From contig NZ_LNFY01000001.1 of assembly GCF_011057685.1 (NCBI RefSeq), positions 682,001-746,000 of the forward strand: a stretch of DNA of 64,000 nt. Reading direction: 5' to 3'. Made by a program: the position numbers and the translations under genes. The stretch's first letter is position 1; every line of letters begins with the position of its first letter. The notes below the pieces were generated by a model. The model made no database searches, was not told where the DNA came from, and saw nothing but the letters and a program-made list of their open reading frames with translations. Source of the DNA: Thermotoga sp. Ku-13t. Lineage in GTDB: Bacteria; Thermotogota; Thermotogae; Thermotogales; DSM-5069. Below are positions 34,906-43,185 of the stretch, in pieces.

Positions 34906-36966
34906 TCAGGCGTTCTGCTGTTCCTGTTTCCTTTCCTGAATGATCTTTTCCTGAATGTTCGGTGGAACCTCCTGATACCTCAGGAACTTCATGGTGAAAT
35001 ACCCTCGTCCGCTCGTGATGCCGGACAGCCTGCCAGAGAAGTCGAGCATCTCCGCCAGCGGCACTTCCGCCTTTATCTTGGACATACCACGACCAGCGGG
35101 TTCCATACCTTGAGGTCTTCCCCTTCGGCTCGTTACCTCACCCATGACGTCGCCCGCGACTTCATCCGGACAGAATATCTCCACTTCCATGATGGGTTCG
35201 AGTATGACAGGTCTGGCTTCTTCCATGCCTTTCCTGAAGGCCTGAATCGCCGCGATCTGGAATGCGATATCCGAAGAGTCAACTTCGTGGTAGGATCCAT
35301 CGAACAGTGTCACGCGGACGTCAACCACAGGGTACCCCGCAAGGGAACCGCGTTTCATAGCTTCGATGACACCCTTCTCCACCGAAGGGATGAAGTTCTT
35401 CGGGATCGCACCACCGAAAATCTTATCGACGAACTCGAAGCCCGCTCCGCGTGGAAGTGGTTCGAGTTCTATCTTCACGTGTCCGTACTGACCGTGACCA
35501 CCCGTCTGTTTCTTGTGCTTGTACTCCGCTATAGCCTTTCTGGTTATGGTTTCTCTGTAGGCGATCTTCGGCTTGCCGACGTCCACTTCCACACCGAAGA
35601 TGCTCTTCAGCTTTTCTATCATCACATCCAGATGGATCGTTCCAAGACCTGAGACAACGGTTTCGCCCGTTTCGGGATCGTATTCCCATTTGAAGGTTGG
35701 GTCGCTTTCAGCGAGCCTCGCCAGGCCGTTGTTTATCTTATCTATGTCGGTTTTGCTCTTCGGATTGACGGACCGTGAGAACATCGGTTCCGGGAACTGG
35801 GGGGGAACGATCTTCAATTTTCTGTCCTTGTGAGTTAAGGTTTCTCCCACGCTGCCTTCCCTCAATTTCGGTAACACCACGATTTCCCCGCAGGACGCTT
35901 CCTCTACTTCCACCTGCTCCTTCCCGCGGGCGAAGTAGAGTTTGCTTATCCTATCGCTCGTTCCGCGGTTCACGTTCACGAAGTTGTCACCGGGTCTGAC
36001 GGTCCCAGCTATGACCTTGATGTAGCTCACGCGTCCAACGAACGGGTCTGCAACGTTCTTGAAGATGTACGCGCAGAAAGGCTCAGTCTCACTGGGGGAA
36101 ATTTCAATCTCTTCTCCACTTTCCAGTACGGCCCTTAACGGTTGTGCTTCTTTCGGGTTCGCACCCAGTTCTACAATGGTGTCGAGCAGCAGATCGATTC
36201 CTATTCCTTTTTCTGCAGAGCCACAGAGTGCCGGTACAACGGCTCCGGACTTGTAAGCTTTGACAAGGGCGTTCCTCAGTTCTGCCTCGTCGACTTCCTG
36301 ACCTTCAAGGTACTTTTCCATCAGTGCATCGTCACTCTCCACGATGTCTTCCAGTAACTTGAGTCTGGTTTCTTCGACCTTCTTCTGCAACTCCGACGGA
36401 ATGCTCACAGGCTTAGCCTTGCCATCCTCGTAGACGTATGCCTTCATACCGACCAGATCCACCAAGCCTTTGAAATCGGACTCGGCACCGATCGGCAAAA
36501 CGAGGGGTACAACTTTACATTCGAACGCCGACTTCACCGATTCCAGAGCATTTTCAAAGTTTGCCCTTTCTTTGTCCATCTGGTTCACAAAGACCAGTAT
36601 GGGCCTGGACATTTCCTGGGCCAGTTGCCATGTTCTTTCTGTTTGTATCTCCACACCGGCAACCGCGTTGATCACACTCACAACGTTCTCACTGACAAAG
36701 ATCGAGTTGATAACGTCAGCTATGAAATCGCCGAAACCAGGTGTGTCGATCACGGTCAGAAGATGATCCTTCCACGTGAAGGTGAACACGTGGGAGTTGA
36801 TGCTTGAACCTTTCGATTCTTCTATCGGATCAGTGTCAACGAATTTGGTTGAGATTCGATCGACCAGACCGGCCGTTTTCAGGATCGAGCTCACCAGAAG
36901 GGACTTTCCTGATCCGTTATGACCAACCAGAACGAAGTTCCTTTTCTTCTCAGTAGCGATTGCCAT
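34906..36966 (-). CDS. Elongation factor G-like GTPase
   Basis: 686-residue translational GTPase paralogue. G1 reads GHNGSGKS (15-22) instead of GHIDAGKT; G3 is DTPGFGDF instead of DTPGHVDF; G4 is NQMD (128-131) instead of NKMD. Domain IV (TGGHGQYGHVKIELEPL, FVDKIFGGAIPKNFIPSVEKG) and domain V (MGEVTSRRGRPQGMEP) are like EF-G. This is the EF-G-like group known in Thermotogae and other phyla alongside true EF-G; its role is not settled. It heads the DUF503-yqeK part of the minus-strand run. Confidence 0.87.
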   Translation of the reverse strand: MAIATEKKRNFVLVGHNGSGKSLLVSSILKTAGLVDRISTKFVDTDPIEESKGSSINSHVFTFTWKDHLLTVIDTPGFGDFIADVINSIFVSENVVSVINAVAGVEIQTERTWQLAQEMSRPILVFVNQMDKERANFENALESVKSAFECKVVPLVLPIGAESDFKGLVDLVGMKAYVYEDGKAKPVSIPSELQKKVEETRLKLLEDIVESDDALMEKYLEGQEVDEAELRNALVKAYKSGAVVPALCGSAEKGIGIDLLLDTIVELGANPKEAQPLRAVLESGEEIEISPSETEPFCAYIFKNVADPFVGRVSYIKVIAGTVRPGDNFVNVNRGTSDRISKLYFARGKEQVEVEEASCGEIVVLPKLREGSVGETLTHKDRKLKIVPPQFPEPMFSRSVNPKSKTDIDKINNGLARLAESDPTFKWEYDPETGETVVSGLGTIHLDVMIEKLKSIFGVEVDVGKPKIAYRETITRKAIAEYKHKKQTGGHGQYGHVKIELEPLPRGAGFEFVDKIFGGAIPKNFIPSVEKGVIEAMKRGSLAGYPVVDVRVTLFDGSYHEVDSSDIAFQIAAIQAFRKGMEEARPVILEPIMEVEIFCPDEVAGDVMGEVTSRRGRPQGMEPAGRGMSKIKAEVPLAEMLDFSGRLSGITSGRGYFTMKFLRYQEVPPNIQEKIIQERKQEQQNA

Positions 36967-36993
36967 TTCTATACACCTCCATCTCTTCCGTTT

Positions 36994-38640
36994 TCAATCA
37001 GATTTCTGAACCACCAGGAGTGAAACTGGAATGGCCCTCGTCCAGCCAGTCGGGGTTCTACTCACGATCTTATCCTTGATGACCATCACGGAGGAACTCC
37101 CTCCGTCGAAGTTCATGGCCGAGTAGAAACCCTTGCTCATGCAGAAATCGACTAATTCATCGTAATTGACACCCCCAGTGCCATTTTGATCACTTATGAC
37201 CACGAGAACCACCTTCCCGTCCTGCGTCGTGGCGATCAAGGTTCTGGTCGCATTGACCCTCGCGATGTTGCCACCGTAACGGTTTTTCTCCTGGTTTCGA
37301 TCCGGTATCGGAGCACCCTGATAGAGCAACAGAGGTCCCGCTTCGACCGCATGCTTTATTCTGTATGGGAAGTTCGTGTTTATGACGTACTCCACGGGAT
37401 CACCGGGTCTCACTTCTTGCAGGTATTTTTCGTACTTATTCGAGATAGCCAGGACAAAACCCGCCTCAGGGACCCTGGATGTCCAGCCCCTTGAGACGAC
37501 TTTTCCTTTTTCAACCACAAAATAGAGCATATCGTCCCTCTTCGGTATTGGAAGTCCGAATTCCTTCGTAAAAATGAGTACTTCCCCGATCGCCACAGTG
37601 TTGATGCCTTTCACAATGAACAGAAGCTGTCCAATGCGCACGTTGATGTCGAAGTAAAACCTCTCTATGTGTACAGTTCCAGCATAAGTGTACACGAAGA
37701 CTGGCCTGTCACCGTAAGGAGCCTGCAGGATCTTGCCGTCAACGATCAAGAGGCCTATCGGCATTGCCGTGTTGGGATCGAAATAACTCGCATTGACACC
37801 GGCTATCGCGTTGTTCTTCATCACCATGGCATCGACACTCTCCAGCGTGCCTATGCCGGAAGAACTGATCGCGGGCCTCAGTTCCACCACGGTTGGGTCT
37901 ATCCACAGATAGTTCACCAAGACCTCTTTGTTGCTGATCCGCTCGGTCGTCTGTTGCCAGTAGACACCGTTGGCGATCCATTCTTTACCGAGCATCGGCA
38001 TTCTCAGTTCAAAGGTGAGTGCGCTCGGTTCGAACTTCGAAACCATCACAGGTTCGACATCAACACCGAGTTCGAGCTCCACCCTCACGGATGTCGCGTC
38101 GGCCTGGATCTTCACCGGGTCAGCCGCGGTGGCGAAGTTGATGCACGGTGATATCTCGACAACCAGCTTTCCCTTCGACGTGCGTGTGGAAACCATCTGC
38201 TCCGAGACAAAGCCGACGAAGTTCAATCTGAGCCGGTTCTTTTCAAAATTCGCCGAACTGAGGATCGGTACGCTGTCCAGGAGCACCGGCTGACCCGATG
38301 GTGTCTTTTCCGCTCTCAATTGGAGAATCTGCTGAAGTACTTCCGCTTTGATGAAAACTTTTTTGTCGATGAACTTTGCCGCATTTTCGTACACGTCGAG
38401 GAAGTCCACCGTCACGTTTCCATCCTTCGTGAGCAAGACGATTTTTTTCTCAAAGATGAGATAGGCACGTCCAGAAACTTCGGAAAGTACGAAGGTCAGT
38501 CCGAGCTTTTCCAGCTCTTTCACATCAACGAAACCGTCTGATTCCTCAAGTAAAACGAATTTTCCCTGCAAGCCAACGAGTACCTGACCTGCGAAACAGC
38601 TCACAAAAAGCAAAACGAGAATCAAAGGCAAAAATTTCAT
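36994..38640 (-). CDS. Exported phosphodiester glycosidase (NAGPA-like) family protein
   Basis: 548 residues with a signal peptide (MKFLPLILVLLFVSCFAG). The N-terminal 220 residues are beta-rich and resemble copper-amine-oxidase N1/AMIN-type wall-binding modules. The C-terminal half, from about 255, is an NAGPA/DUF2233 domain: GVNASYFDPNTAMPIGLLIVDG, ARVNATRTLIATTQDG, LVVISDQNGTGGVNYDEL and MNFDGGSSSVMV. Such domains cleave phosphodiester-linked sugars. Likely acts in the periplasm or toga on a wall or teichoic-type polymer; substrate unknown. Overlaps the phosphorylase gene by 4 bases. Confidence 0.78.
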   Translation of the reverse strand: MKFLPLILVLLFVSCFAGQVLVGLQGKFVLLEESDGFVDVKELEKLGLTFVLSEVSGRAYLIFEKKIVLLTKDGNVTVDFLDVYENAAKFIDKKVFIKAEVLQQILQLRAEKTPSGQPVLLDSVPILSSANFEKNRLRLNFVGFVSEQMVSTRTSKGKLVVEISPCINFATAADPVKIQADATSVRVELELGVDVEPVMVSKFEPSALTFELRMPMLGKEWIANGVYWQQTTERISNKEVLVNYLWIDPTVVELRPAISSSGIGTLESVDAMVMKNNAIAGVNASYFDPNTAMPIGLLIVDGKILQAPYGDRPVFVYTYAGTVHIERFYFDINVRIGQLLFIVKGINTVAIGEVLIFTKEFGLPIPKRDDMLYFVVEKGKVVSRGWTSRVPEAGFVLAISNKYEKYLQEVRPGDPVEYVINTNFPYRIKHAVEAGPLLLYQGAPIPDRNQEKNRYGGNIARVNATRTLIATTQDGKVVLVVISDQNGTGGVNYDELVDFCMSKGFYSAMNFDGGSSSVMVIKDKIVSRTPTGWTRAIPVSLLVVQKSD

Positions 38641-39929
38641 TCGATCACCTCAAGCACGATTGGTAATGGTTCAACCGCTTGTTCCGAAAACACATACGCC
38701 GATTCAACGATCTTCAGCGCCGATTCCAGATCGCTCTTTTTCGAATAATACACCTTCGCGATCACATCGTTCACCATCACCCGATCCGAAACCTTTTTCA
38801 GCAACTCTATACCAACGGAGTGATCGATGGTGTCTTCCTTTTTCGACCTGCCACCGCCGAGCAGCACACAAGCATTACCTATGCGTTCCGCATCGATCTT
38901 TGCAACGTAACCTTCTCTTTGAGCTCTCACTTCCACGACGTCCCTGCTGATGGGCAACTTTGTCGGCTCATCAACGATGAAAGGATCTCCTCCATGCATC
39001 TCTACGAACTTCTTGAATCGTTTCAACGGTTCTCCAGAACGGACCTTTTCCTCTATGTCATCAAAACTAACCTTTACACCTGCAAGGTCGAGCATTTCCT
39101 TCACAAGGGTGTACGAAAGTTCCATCACATCCCGTGGTCCCTGTCCCTTCAAACACTCTATGGCTTCGAGCACCTCGAGGGCGTTGCCCACCATCTTACC
39201 GAGTGGCTGGTCCATGTTCGAGATCACTGCCTTCGCCTTTTTCCCGTTGCGCTTCACAATGTCGAGCATCAACGAGGACAACTTTCTGGCCTGATCCAGA
39301 TCCTTCATGAAAGCGCCCGAGCCAACCTTCACATCGAAAACTATCGCGTCTGCTCCAGCGGCCAACTTTTTGCTAACTATACTCGAAGCTATCAGGGAAA
39401 GATTTTCGACCGTCGCCGTGGCATCCCTGAGCGCGTAAATTTTCTTGTCCGCAGGCACAAGGTTTTCTGTCTGACTGACGATGGAGAACCCCACTTCCTC
39501 CACTACCTTGAGGAACTGCTCCTTGTCCAGAGACGTCTTCATACCGGGTATCGATTCGAGTTTGTCTATCGTACCACCGGTGTGACCCAGACCACGACCG
39601 GACATCTTGGCAATCTTGATTCCAAAACACGCAGCGATCGGAAGTACAACGAAGCTGATCTTGTCTCCCACACCCCCGCTGGAATGCTTGTCGAGCTTTA
39701 TCCCACTGAGGGAGGAAAGGTCCAGCCGATCGCCGGAATCGAGCATCGCGATAGTTAGATCGTAAGTTTCCCGTTCGTTCATACCGCGGAAATAAACCGC
39801 CATGAGGAAAGCGGCCATCTGATAATCTGGAATCTCTCCGCGAGTGTAACCCTGCACGACGAATCGAATTTCTTCTTCACTCAGCTCGAATCCATCGCGC
39901 TTTTTCTTTATGATATCGTACATCCTCAT
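38637..39929 (-). CDS. pdp: Pyrimidine-nucleoside (thymidine) phosphorylase
   Basis: 430 residues. MYDIIKKKRDGFELSEEEIRFVV start, the phosphate-binding KHSSGGVGDK, MSGRGLGHTGGTIDKLES, FVDVKVGSGAFMKDLDQA and C-terminal region match the thymidine/pyrimidine-nucleoside phosphorylase family. It splits pyrimidine nucleosides with phosphate to a base and ribose- or deoxyribose-1-phosphate. Coupled to the upstream kinase and downstream glycosidase by 4-base overlaps. Confidence 0.92.
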   Translation of the reverse strand: MRMYDIIKKKRDGFELSEEEIRFVVQGYTRGEIPDYQMAAFLMAVYFRGMNERETYDLTIAMLDSGDRLDLSSLSGIKLDKHSSGGVGDKISFVVLPIAACFGIKIAKMSGRGLGHTGGTIDKLESIPGMKTSLDKEQFLKVVEEVGFSIVSQTENLVPADKKIYALRDATATVENLSLIASSIVSKKLAAGADAIVFDVKVGSGAFMKDLDQARKLSSLMLDIVKRNGKKAKAVISNMDQPLGKMVGNALEVLEAIECLKGQGPRDVMELSYTLVKEMLDLAGVKVSFDDIEEKVRSGEPLKRFKKFVEMHGGDPFIVDEPTKLPISRDVVEVRAQREGYVAKIDAERIGNACVLLGGGRSKKEDTIDHSVGIELLKKVSDRVMVNDVIAKVYYSKKSDLESALKIVESAYVFSEQAVEPLPIVLEVIE

Positions 39930-41179
39930 GTTTCCACTTCCCTCTTGATCGGTAATCTCACGGTGAAGGTCGTTCCGACTCCGATCTCGCTGCTCACAGT
40001 TATTTCCCCACCATGTCTATCAACTATGGATTTGACTATCGATAGGCCTAGTCCAGAACCCCCCATCTTCCTGCTCCTGCCCTTGTCCACCCTGTAGAAC
40101 CTGTCGAACAGCCTCGAGAGGGCTTCCTTCGGTATGCCGGGCCCTGTGTCTGAAACTTCTATCTTTGCACGATCGTCTTCTTTCGCAATTTTGATTTTGA
40201 CTTTCTTCTCACCGATCTCCTTCAATGAAGTGTATTTGATCGCGTTGTCGACAAGATTCAGAATCATCTGTACCATCCTGTCCTGGTCAGCCCACACAGT
40301 TACATCATCGCACTGTGCACTGACTTCAACTCCGTATTCCTTCGCGAGGGGTTCGACGATGGAAAGCACGTAGTTGATGACCATGCACAGGTTCGTTTCT
40401 TTGAACTCGAACCTCGCTTCGCCCGATTCCATGCGCTCTAAATCCAACAGGTCGTTTATGAGCCGCGACATTCGTGCCGACTCGTTCTCGATGATCGTGA
40501 GGAATCTCTTGCGCGTTTCCACGTCCATATCCGGATCGCTCAAAAGCGTCTCTGCGTACCCGTGTATGGATGTTAGCGGTGTTCTCAGTTCGTGTGAAAC
40601 GTTCGATACGAACTGCTTTCTGAGCTCGTTAAGTTCGTGCTCCTTAGTCACATCCCTCATCACGATGATGATTCTTCGTTCCCCTCCAGGTAAGATCACC
40701 GGTATCATCTTGCAGGCGTAGTATCTTTTTTCATCGTTCACATACATGACGATCTCAGCATCCTGCGTTTGCCAAGCGTTGACGGTTTCTTCGAACATTT
40801 CGATCAGATAGTAGTCCTCGACGATTTCGTATATTTTCCTCGCGATGGGCTCGGATCGTGTGATCTTCTGTGCGGCCGTGTTGGCGAACGTTATGGTCCC
40901 ATCTGCTTCCACGAAGAGTATGGGATCAGAAATGTTGTCGAGCAACGTTAAAATGTTCTCTCTGCTCCTCTGAGCTCTGGATAGTTCTTCTTCCAACATT
41001 TTCAGCTTCTTGCGGAGACGTTCTAACACATAAGAGGGTGGAGAGTCCTCGACAACGTCCGCCAGCTCTGCCACCCTCCTGAAAAACTTCAGAAGATTTC
41101 TGTTGGACCTCGAAAGCGATAGCGAGTACAAAAAAAACGCTGTCGCTGCCGCTGCGGCGACGAAGAGCAGGACTAACAC
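39926..41179 (-). CDS. PhoR/HpkA-like sensor histidine kinase with PAS domain
   Basis: 417 residues. A single N-terminal membrane helix (LVLLFVAAAAATAFFLYSL), a coiled coil (about 45-75), a PAS domain (80-190), the phospho-acceptor motif FVSNVSHELRTPLTSIHGY, and an ATP-binding domain with LVDNAIKYT, DTGPGIP, FDRFYRVD and GLGLSIVK. This organisation matches T. maritima HpkA and PhoR. Follows the regulator by 3 bases; the pair is probably DrrA/HpkA-like. Signal unknown; phosphate starvation is a family-based guess. Confidence 0.9.
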   Translation of the reverse strand: MLVLLFVAAAAATAFFLYSLSLSRSNRNLLKFFRRVAELADVVEDSPPSYVLERLRKKLKMLEEELSRAQRSRENILTLLDNISDPILFVEADGTITFANTAAQKITRSEPIARKIYEIVEDYYLIEMFEETVNAWQTQDAEIVMYVNDEKRYYACKMIPVILPGGERRIIIVMRDVTKEHELNELRKQFVSNVSHELRTPLTSIHGYAETLLSDPDMDVETRKRFLTIIENESARMSRLINDLLDLERMESGEARFEFKETNLCMVINYVLSIVEPLAKEYGVEVSAQCDDVTVWADQDRMVQMILNLVDNAIKYTSLKEIGEKKVKIKIAKEDDRAKIEVSDTGPGIPKEALSRLFDRFYRVDKGRSRKMGGSGLGLSIVKSIVDRHGGEITVSSEIGVGTTFTVRLPIKREVET

Positions 41180-41182
41180 GAA

Positions 41183-41902
41183 TTATTCTTCCTTCCCCGG
41201 ATCTCTGAACTTGTAACCTTTGCCCCTCACAGTGATTATGTACTTCGGATTGGACGGATCTTCTTCGATCTTCGTTCTCAGCCTTCTGATGTGTACGTCC
41301 ACTGTTCGTGTGTCACCGTAGTAGTCGTAACCCCAGAGCTTGTCGAGCAAAACGTCCCTGCTGAAGACTTTACCTTCATTCTCGGCAAGGAACCTCAGAA
41401 GCTCAAACTCGAGTGGCGTCAGGGCGACCTTTTGACCATTGACCCTGACTTCATACCTTTCGACATCGATTTCCAGACCCTTTGCCACGATCTTCTTCGG
41501 TCTCTCCTCGCGCTCCTGGGCGCTCAGCTGGATCCTTCTGAAAATCGCCTTCACGCGTGCGATCATCTCCCTGACGCTGAATGGTTTTGTGACGTAATCA
41601 TCCGCGCCGAGCTCCAGACCAAGAACTTTGTCGAACTCCTCGCCCTTCGCGCTCAGGAATATGACGGGTGCATTCTTGTACTTCTCCATGGATCTGAGCT
41701 GCCTGACGAGTTCAAAGCCGTCCATCTGCGGGAGCATGATGTCCACGATGAACATGTCCACGTTCTCGTTCGTGGCGACCTTGAGTGCTTCCTCTCCGTC
41801 GTAAGCTTTGAGCACATCGTAGCCTTCGCGCGCCAGGTTGTAACTCACAAGCTCGATGATCGAAGGATCGTCATCGACAACCAGAATCTTCTTCTTGGCC
41901 AT
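41183..41902 (-). CDS. PhoB/DrrA-like response regulator
   Basis: 239 residues: receiver domain (DDD near 11-13, acceptor in MFIVDIMLPQMDG, VIFLSAKG, VTKPFS) and an OmpR-type winged helix (LTPLEFELLRFLAENEGKVFSRDVLLDKLWG, RTVDVHIRRLRTKI). ATG 41902, with AAAGGG 7 bases upstream, gives the usual MAKKKILVVDDD start; a longer frame begins at 41944. The length equals that of T. maritima DrrA as I recall it. Confidence 0.9.
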   Translation of the reverse strand: MAKKKILVVDDDPSIIELVSYNLAREGYDVLKAYDGEEALKVATNENVDMFIVDIMLPQMDGFELVRQLRSMEKYKNAPVIFLSAKGEEFDKVLGLELGADDYVTKPFSVREMIARVKAIFRRIQLSAQEREERPKKIVAKGLEIDVERYEVRVNGQKVALTPLEFELLRFLAENEGKVFSRDVLLDKLWGYDYYGDTRTVDVHIRRLRTKIEEDPSNPKYIITVRGKGYKFRDPGKEE

Positions 41903-41953
41903 GGCCACACCCTTTCGGGTACACCTCCTTTCACGAACATTCACCGTGTTAAC

Positions 41954-41983
41954 ATTATAACAGACAAGTGAATGAAGTGCCAG
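41954..41983 (-). promoter_or_regulatory. Promoter of the drrA/hpkA-like operon
   Basis: On the minus strand a perfect TATAAT (41959-41954) with CTGGCA (41983-41978) 18 bases upstream, 52 bases before the regulator start. Confidence 0.55.
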
Positions 41984-42004
41984 AGTCTTTCCTACTCGTT
42001 TCTG

Positions 42005-42970
42005 TCACATTTCTCCAACCTGAGCGAGAAAATCCAGAAGGAATCCTTTTAAATAGCAAGAAAATTCTTCCATGATCTGTACCGTGATGTTCTTCAAACC
42101 TTTCAACCGTTCTGTGCTGGCTTCAAAGTCGTTCCAGGACAGAACTTTATCGAGTCCTGGGTAGACCGTTTCGAACATCTTGTCCACATCGTACAGTTTC
42201 CTCAGGCCAAGCAACCGAACACGCTGAATGAGTTCTCTAAGATTCCTGGTACGTTTCGGTTGCGCTTCAACGATTGCTTTCACAGTTTCTTCATCCTTGA
42301 GGTACAGCAAATAAGCCAGATACTCATCGTAGGAGAAGTGTCTGTACGCGAGTTCCATACCCTTGTTTCTGTTCCAGAGAAGGCTTTCAAGAACGTCTCC
42401 CAATCTACCAGGCGCGTTGTGGTAAGGCATCGACAGATCTTCGAGATGGTGGACGGCCCTCGCGAGGAACCTGTAGCCCCAGTAACGATCGCCTTTTCGA
42501 AAAGCTTCTCTGGACATCTCAACGAAGTACAGGAAAGACTCGCTGCCCTCGAAGAAATCGAAGAACAGGAGTTTGTATTTCATGTGCCTCACACCCTGGC
42601 TGTTGCCTATGATGGACTGAAGTTTCGACAGATTCAAACCTTCGTCCATGCCGAGGTCAGGCTCCACAGAGTAAACCGTCAGCACCTGCCAGACGGGCAC
42701 TCTGCCCCCGATCGGTGTCGGGTCCGGAGGGTAGAACTTTGCCCAGGCTGGAACAAAGTTGCTCACGAACCGACCGCAGATGTCGTCCAGCACCAATCTT
42801 TCGGTGTTGTAGATCCTCTTTTCCTCGTAACTGTAAGGTGTTATCTGTATCAACTCGTTGGCGTTGGGAAGGGCAGATTTCACAATCAAATAGGTGAGTG
42901 TTTCGTGCGCAGACCAGGAAAAAGCCATAACGACCAGGAGCAAAAACGATGCGACCGCCAACCTTCTCAT
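42005..42970 (-). CDS. Exported zinc phospholipase C / S1-P1 nuclease-like protein
   Basis: 321 residues. Signal peptide MRRLAVASFLLLVVMAFS is followed at once by WSAHETLTYLIV, the N-terminal tryptophan and histidine that bind zinc in phospholipase C and S1/P1 nucleases. A second metal motif, AVHHLEDLSMPYHN, lies near residue 190. The overall helical content also fits. Substrate (lipid or nucleic acid) cannot be told. ATG 42970 has GGGGGTGA just upstream; a frame starting at 43030 lacks one. Confidence 0.6.
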   Translation of the reverse strand: MRRLAVASFLLLVVMAFSWSAHETLTYLIVKSALPNANELIQITPYSYEEKRIYNTERLVLDDICGRFVSNFVPAWAKFYPPDPTPIGGRVPVWQVLTVYSVEPDLGMDEGLNLSKLQSIIGNSQGVRHMKYKLLFFDFFEGSESFLYFVEMSREAFRKGDRYWGYRFLARAVHHLEDLSMPYHNAPGRLGDVLESLLWNRNKGMELAYRHFSYDEYLAYLLYLKDEETVKAIVEAQPKRTRNLRELIQRVRLLGLRKLYDVDKMFETVYPGLDKVLSWNDFEASTERLKGLKNITVQIMEEFSCYLKGFLLDFLAQVGEM

Positions 42971-43016
42971 AATCGTCACCCCCAAGAAGAATTTATCATG
43001 TTCGGTGAAAGACTGG

Positions 43017-43053
43017 GCATACGAAAGCAAAAGAGAGCATACGTGAGCATACG
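43017..43053. repeat. Helically phased GCATACG direct repeats upstream of the aminotransferase gene
   Basis: GCATACG occurs at 43017, 43037 and 43047, that is, 20 and 10 bases apart; the last two are full GCATACGTGA copies. They lie 80-110 bases upstream of the -35 box of the aminotransferase promoter. Confidence 0.6.
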
Positions 43054-43129
43054 TGAGAAAGAGAAAGTAGAACCATATTTGGTCGAGATTAATTCCTGTT
43101 GGCTAAGGATTGCCATATTTTGCCAGACT

Positions 43130-43157
43130 TTGAATTTTTTAGCACAAGTGTTATCAT
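43130..43157 (+). promoter_or_regulatory. Promoter of the ornithine aminotransferase gene
   Basis: TTGAAT (43130-43135) and TATCAT (43152-43157) with a 16-base spacer, 29 bases before the ATG. Confidence 0.6.
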
Positions 43158-43185
43158 GTTGTTGCGTAGAAAGGAGGAACCCTGC

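Noticed and set aside
34576..35652. 358-codon open frame antisense to the EF-G-like gene
   Set aside because: Runs across two real genes on the other strand and shows no recognisable motif.
38679..39758. 359-codon open frame antisense to the nucleoside phosphorylase
   Set aside because: Fully covered by a clear family member on the other strand; His/Arg-rich with no domain; the product of codon bias in the real gene.
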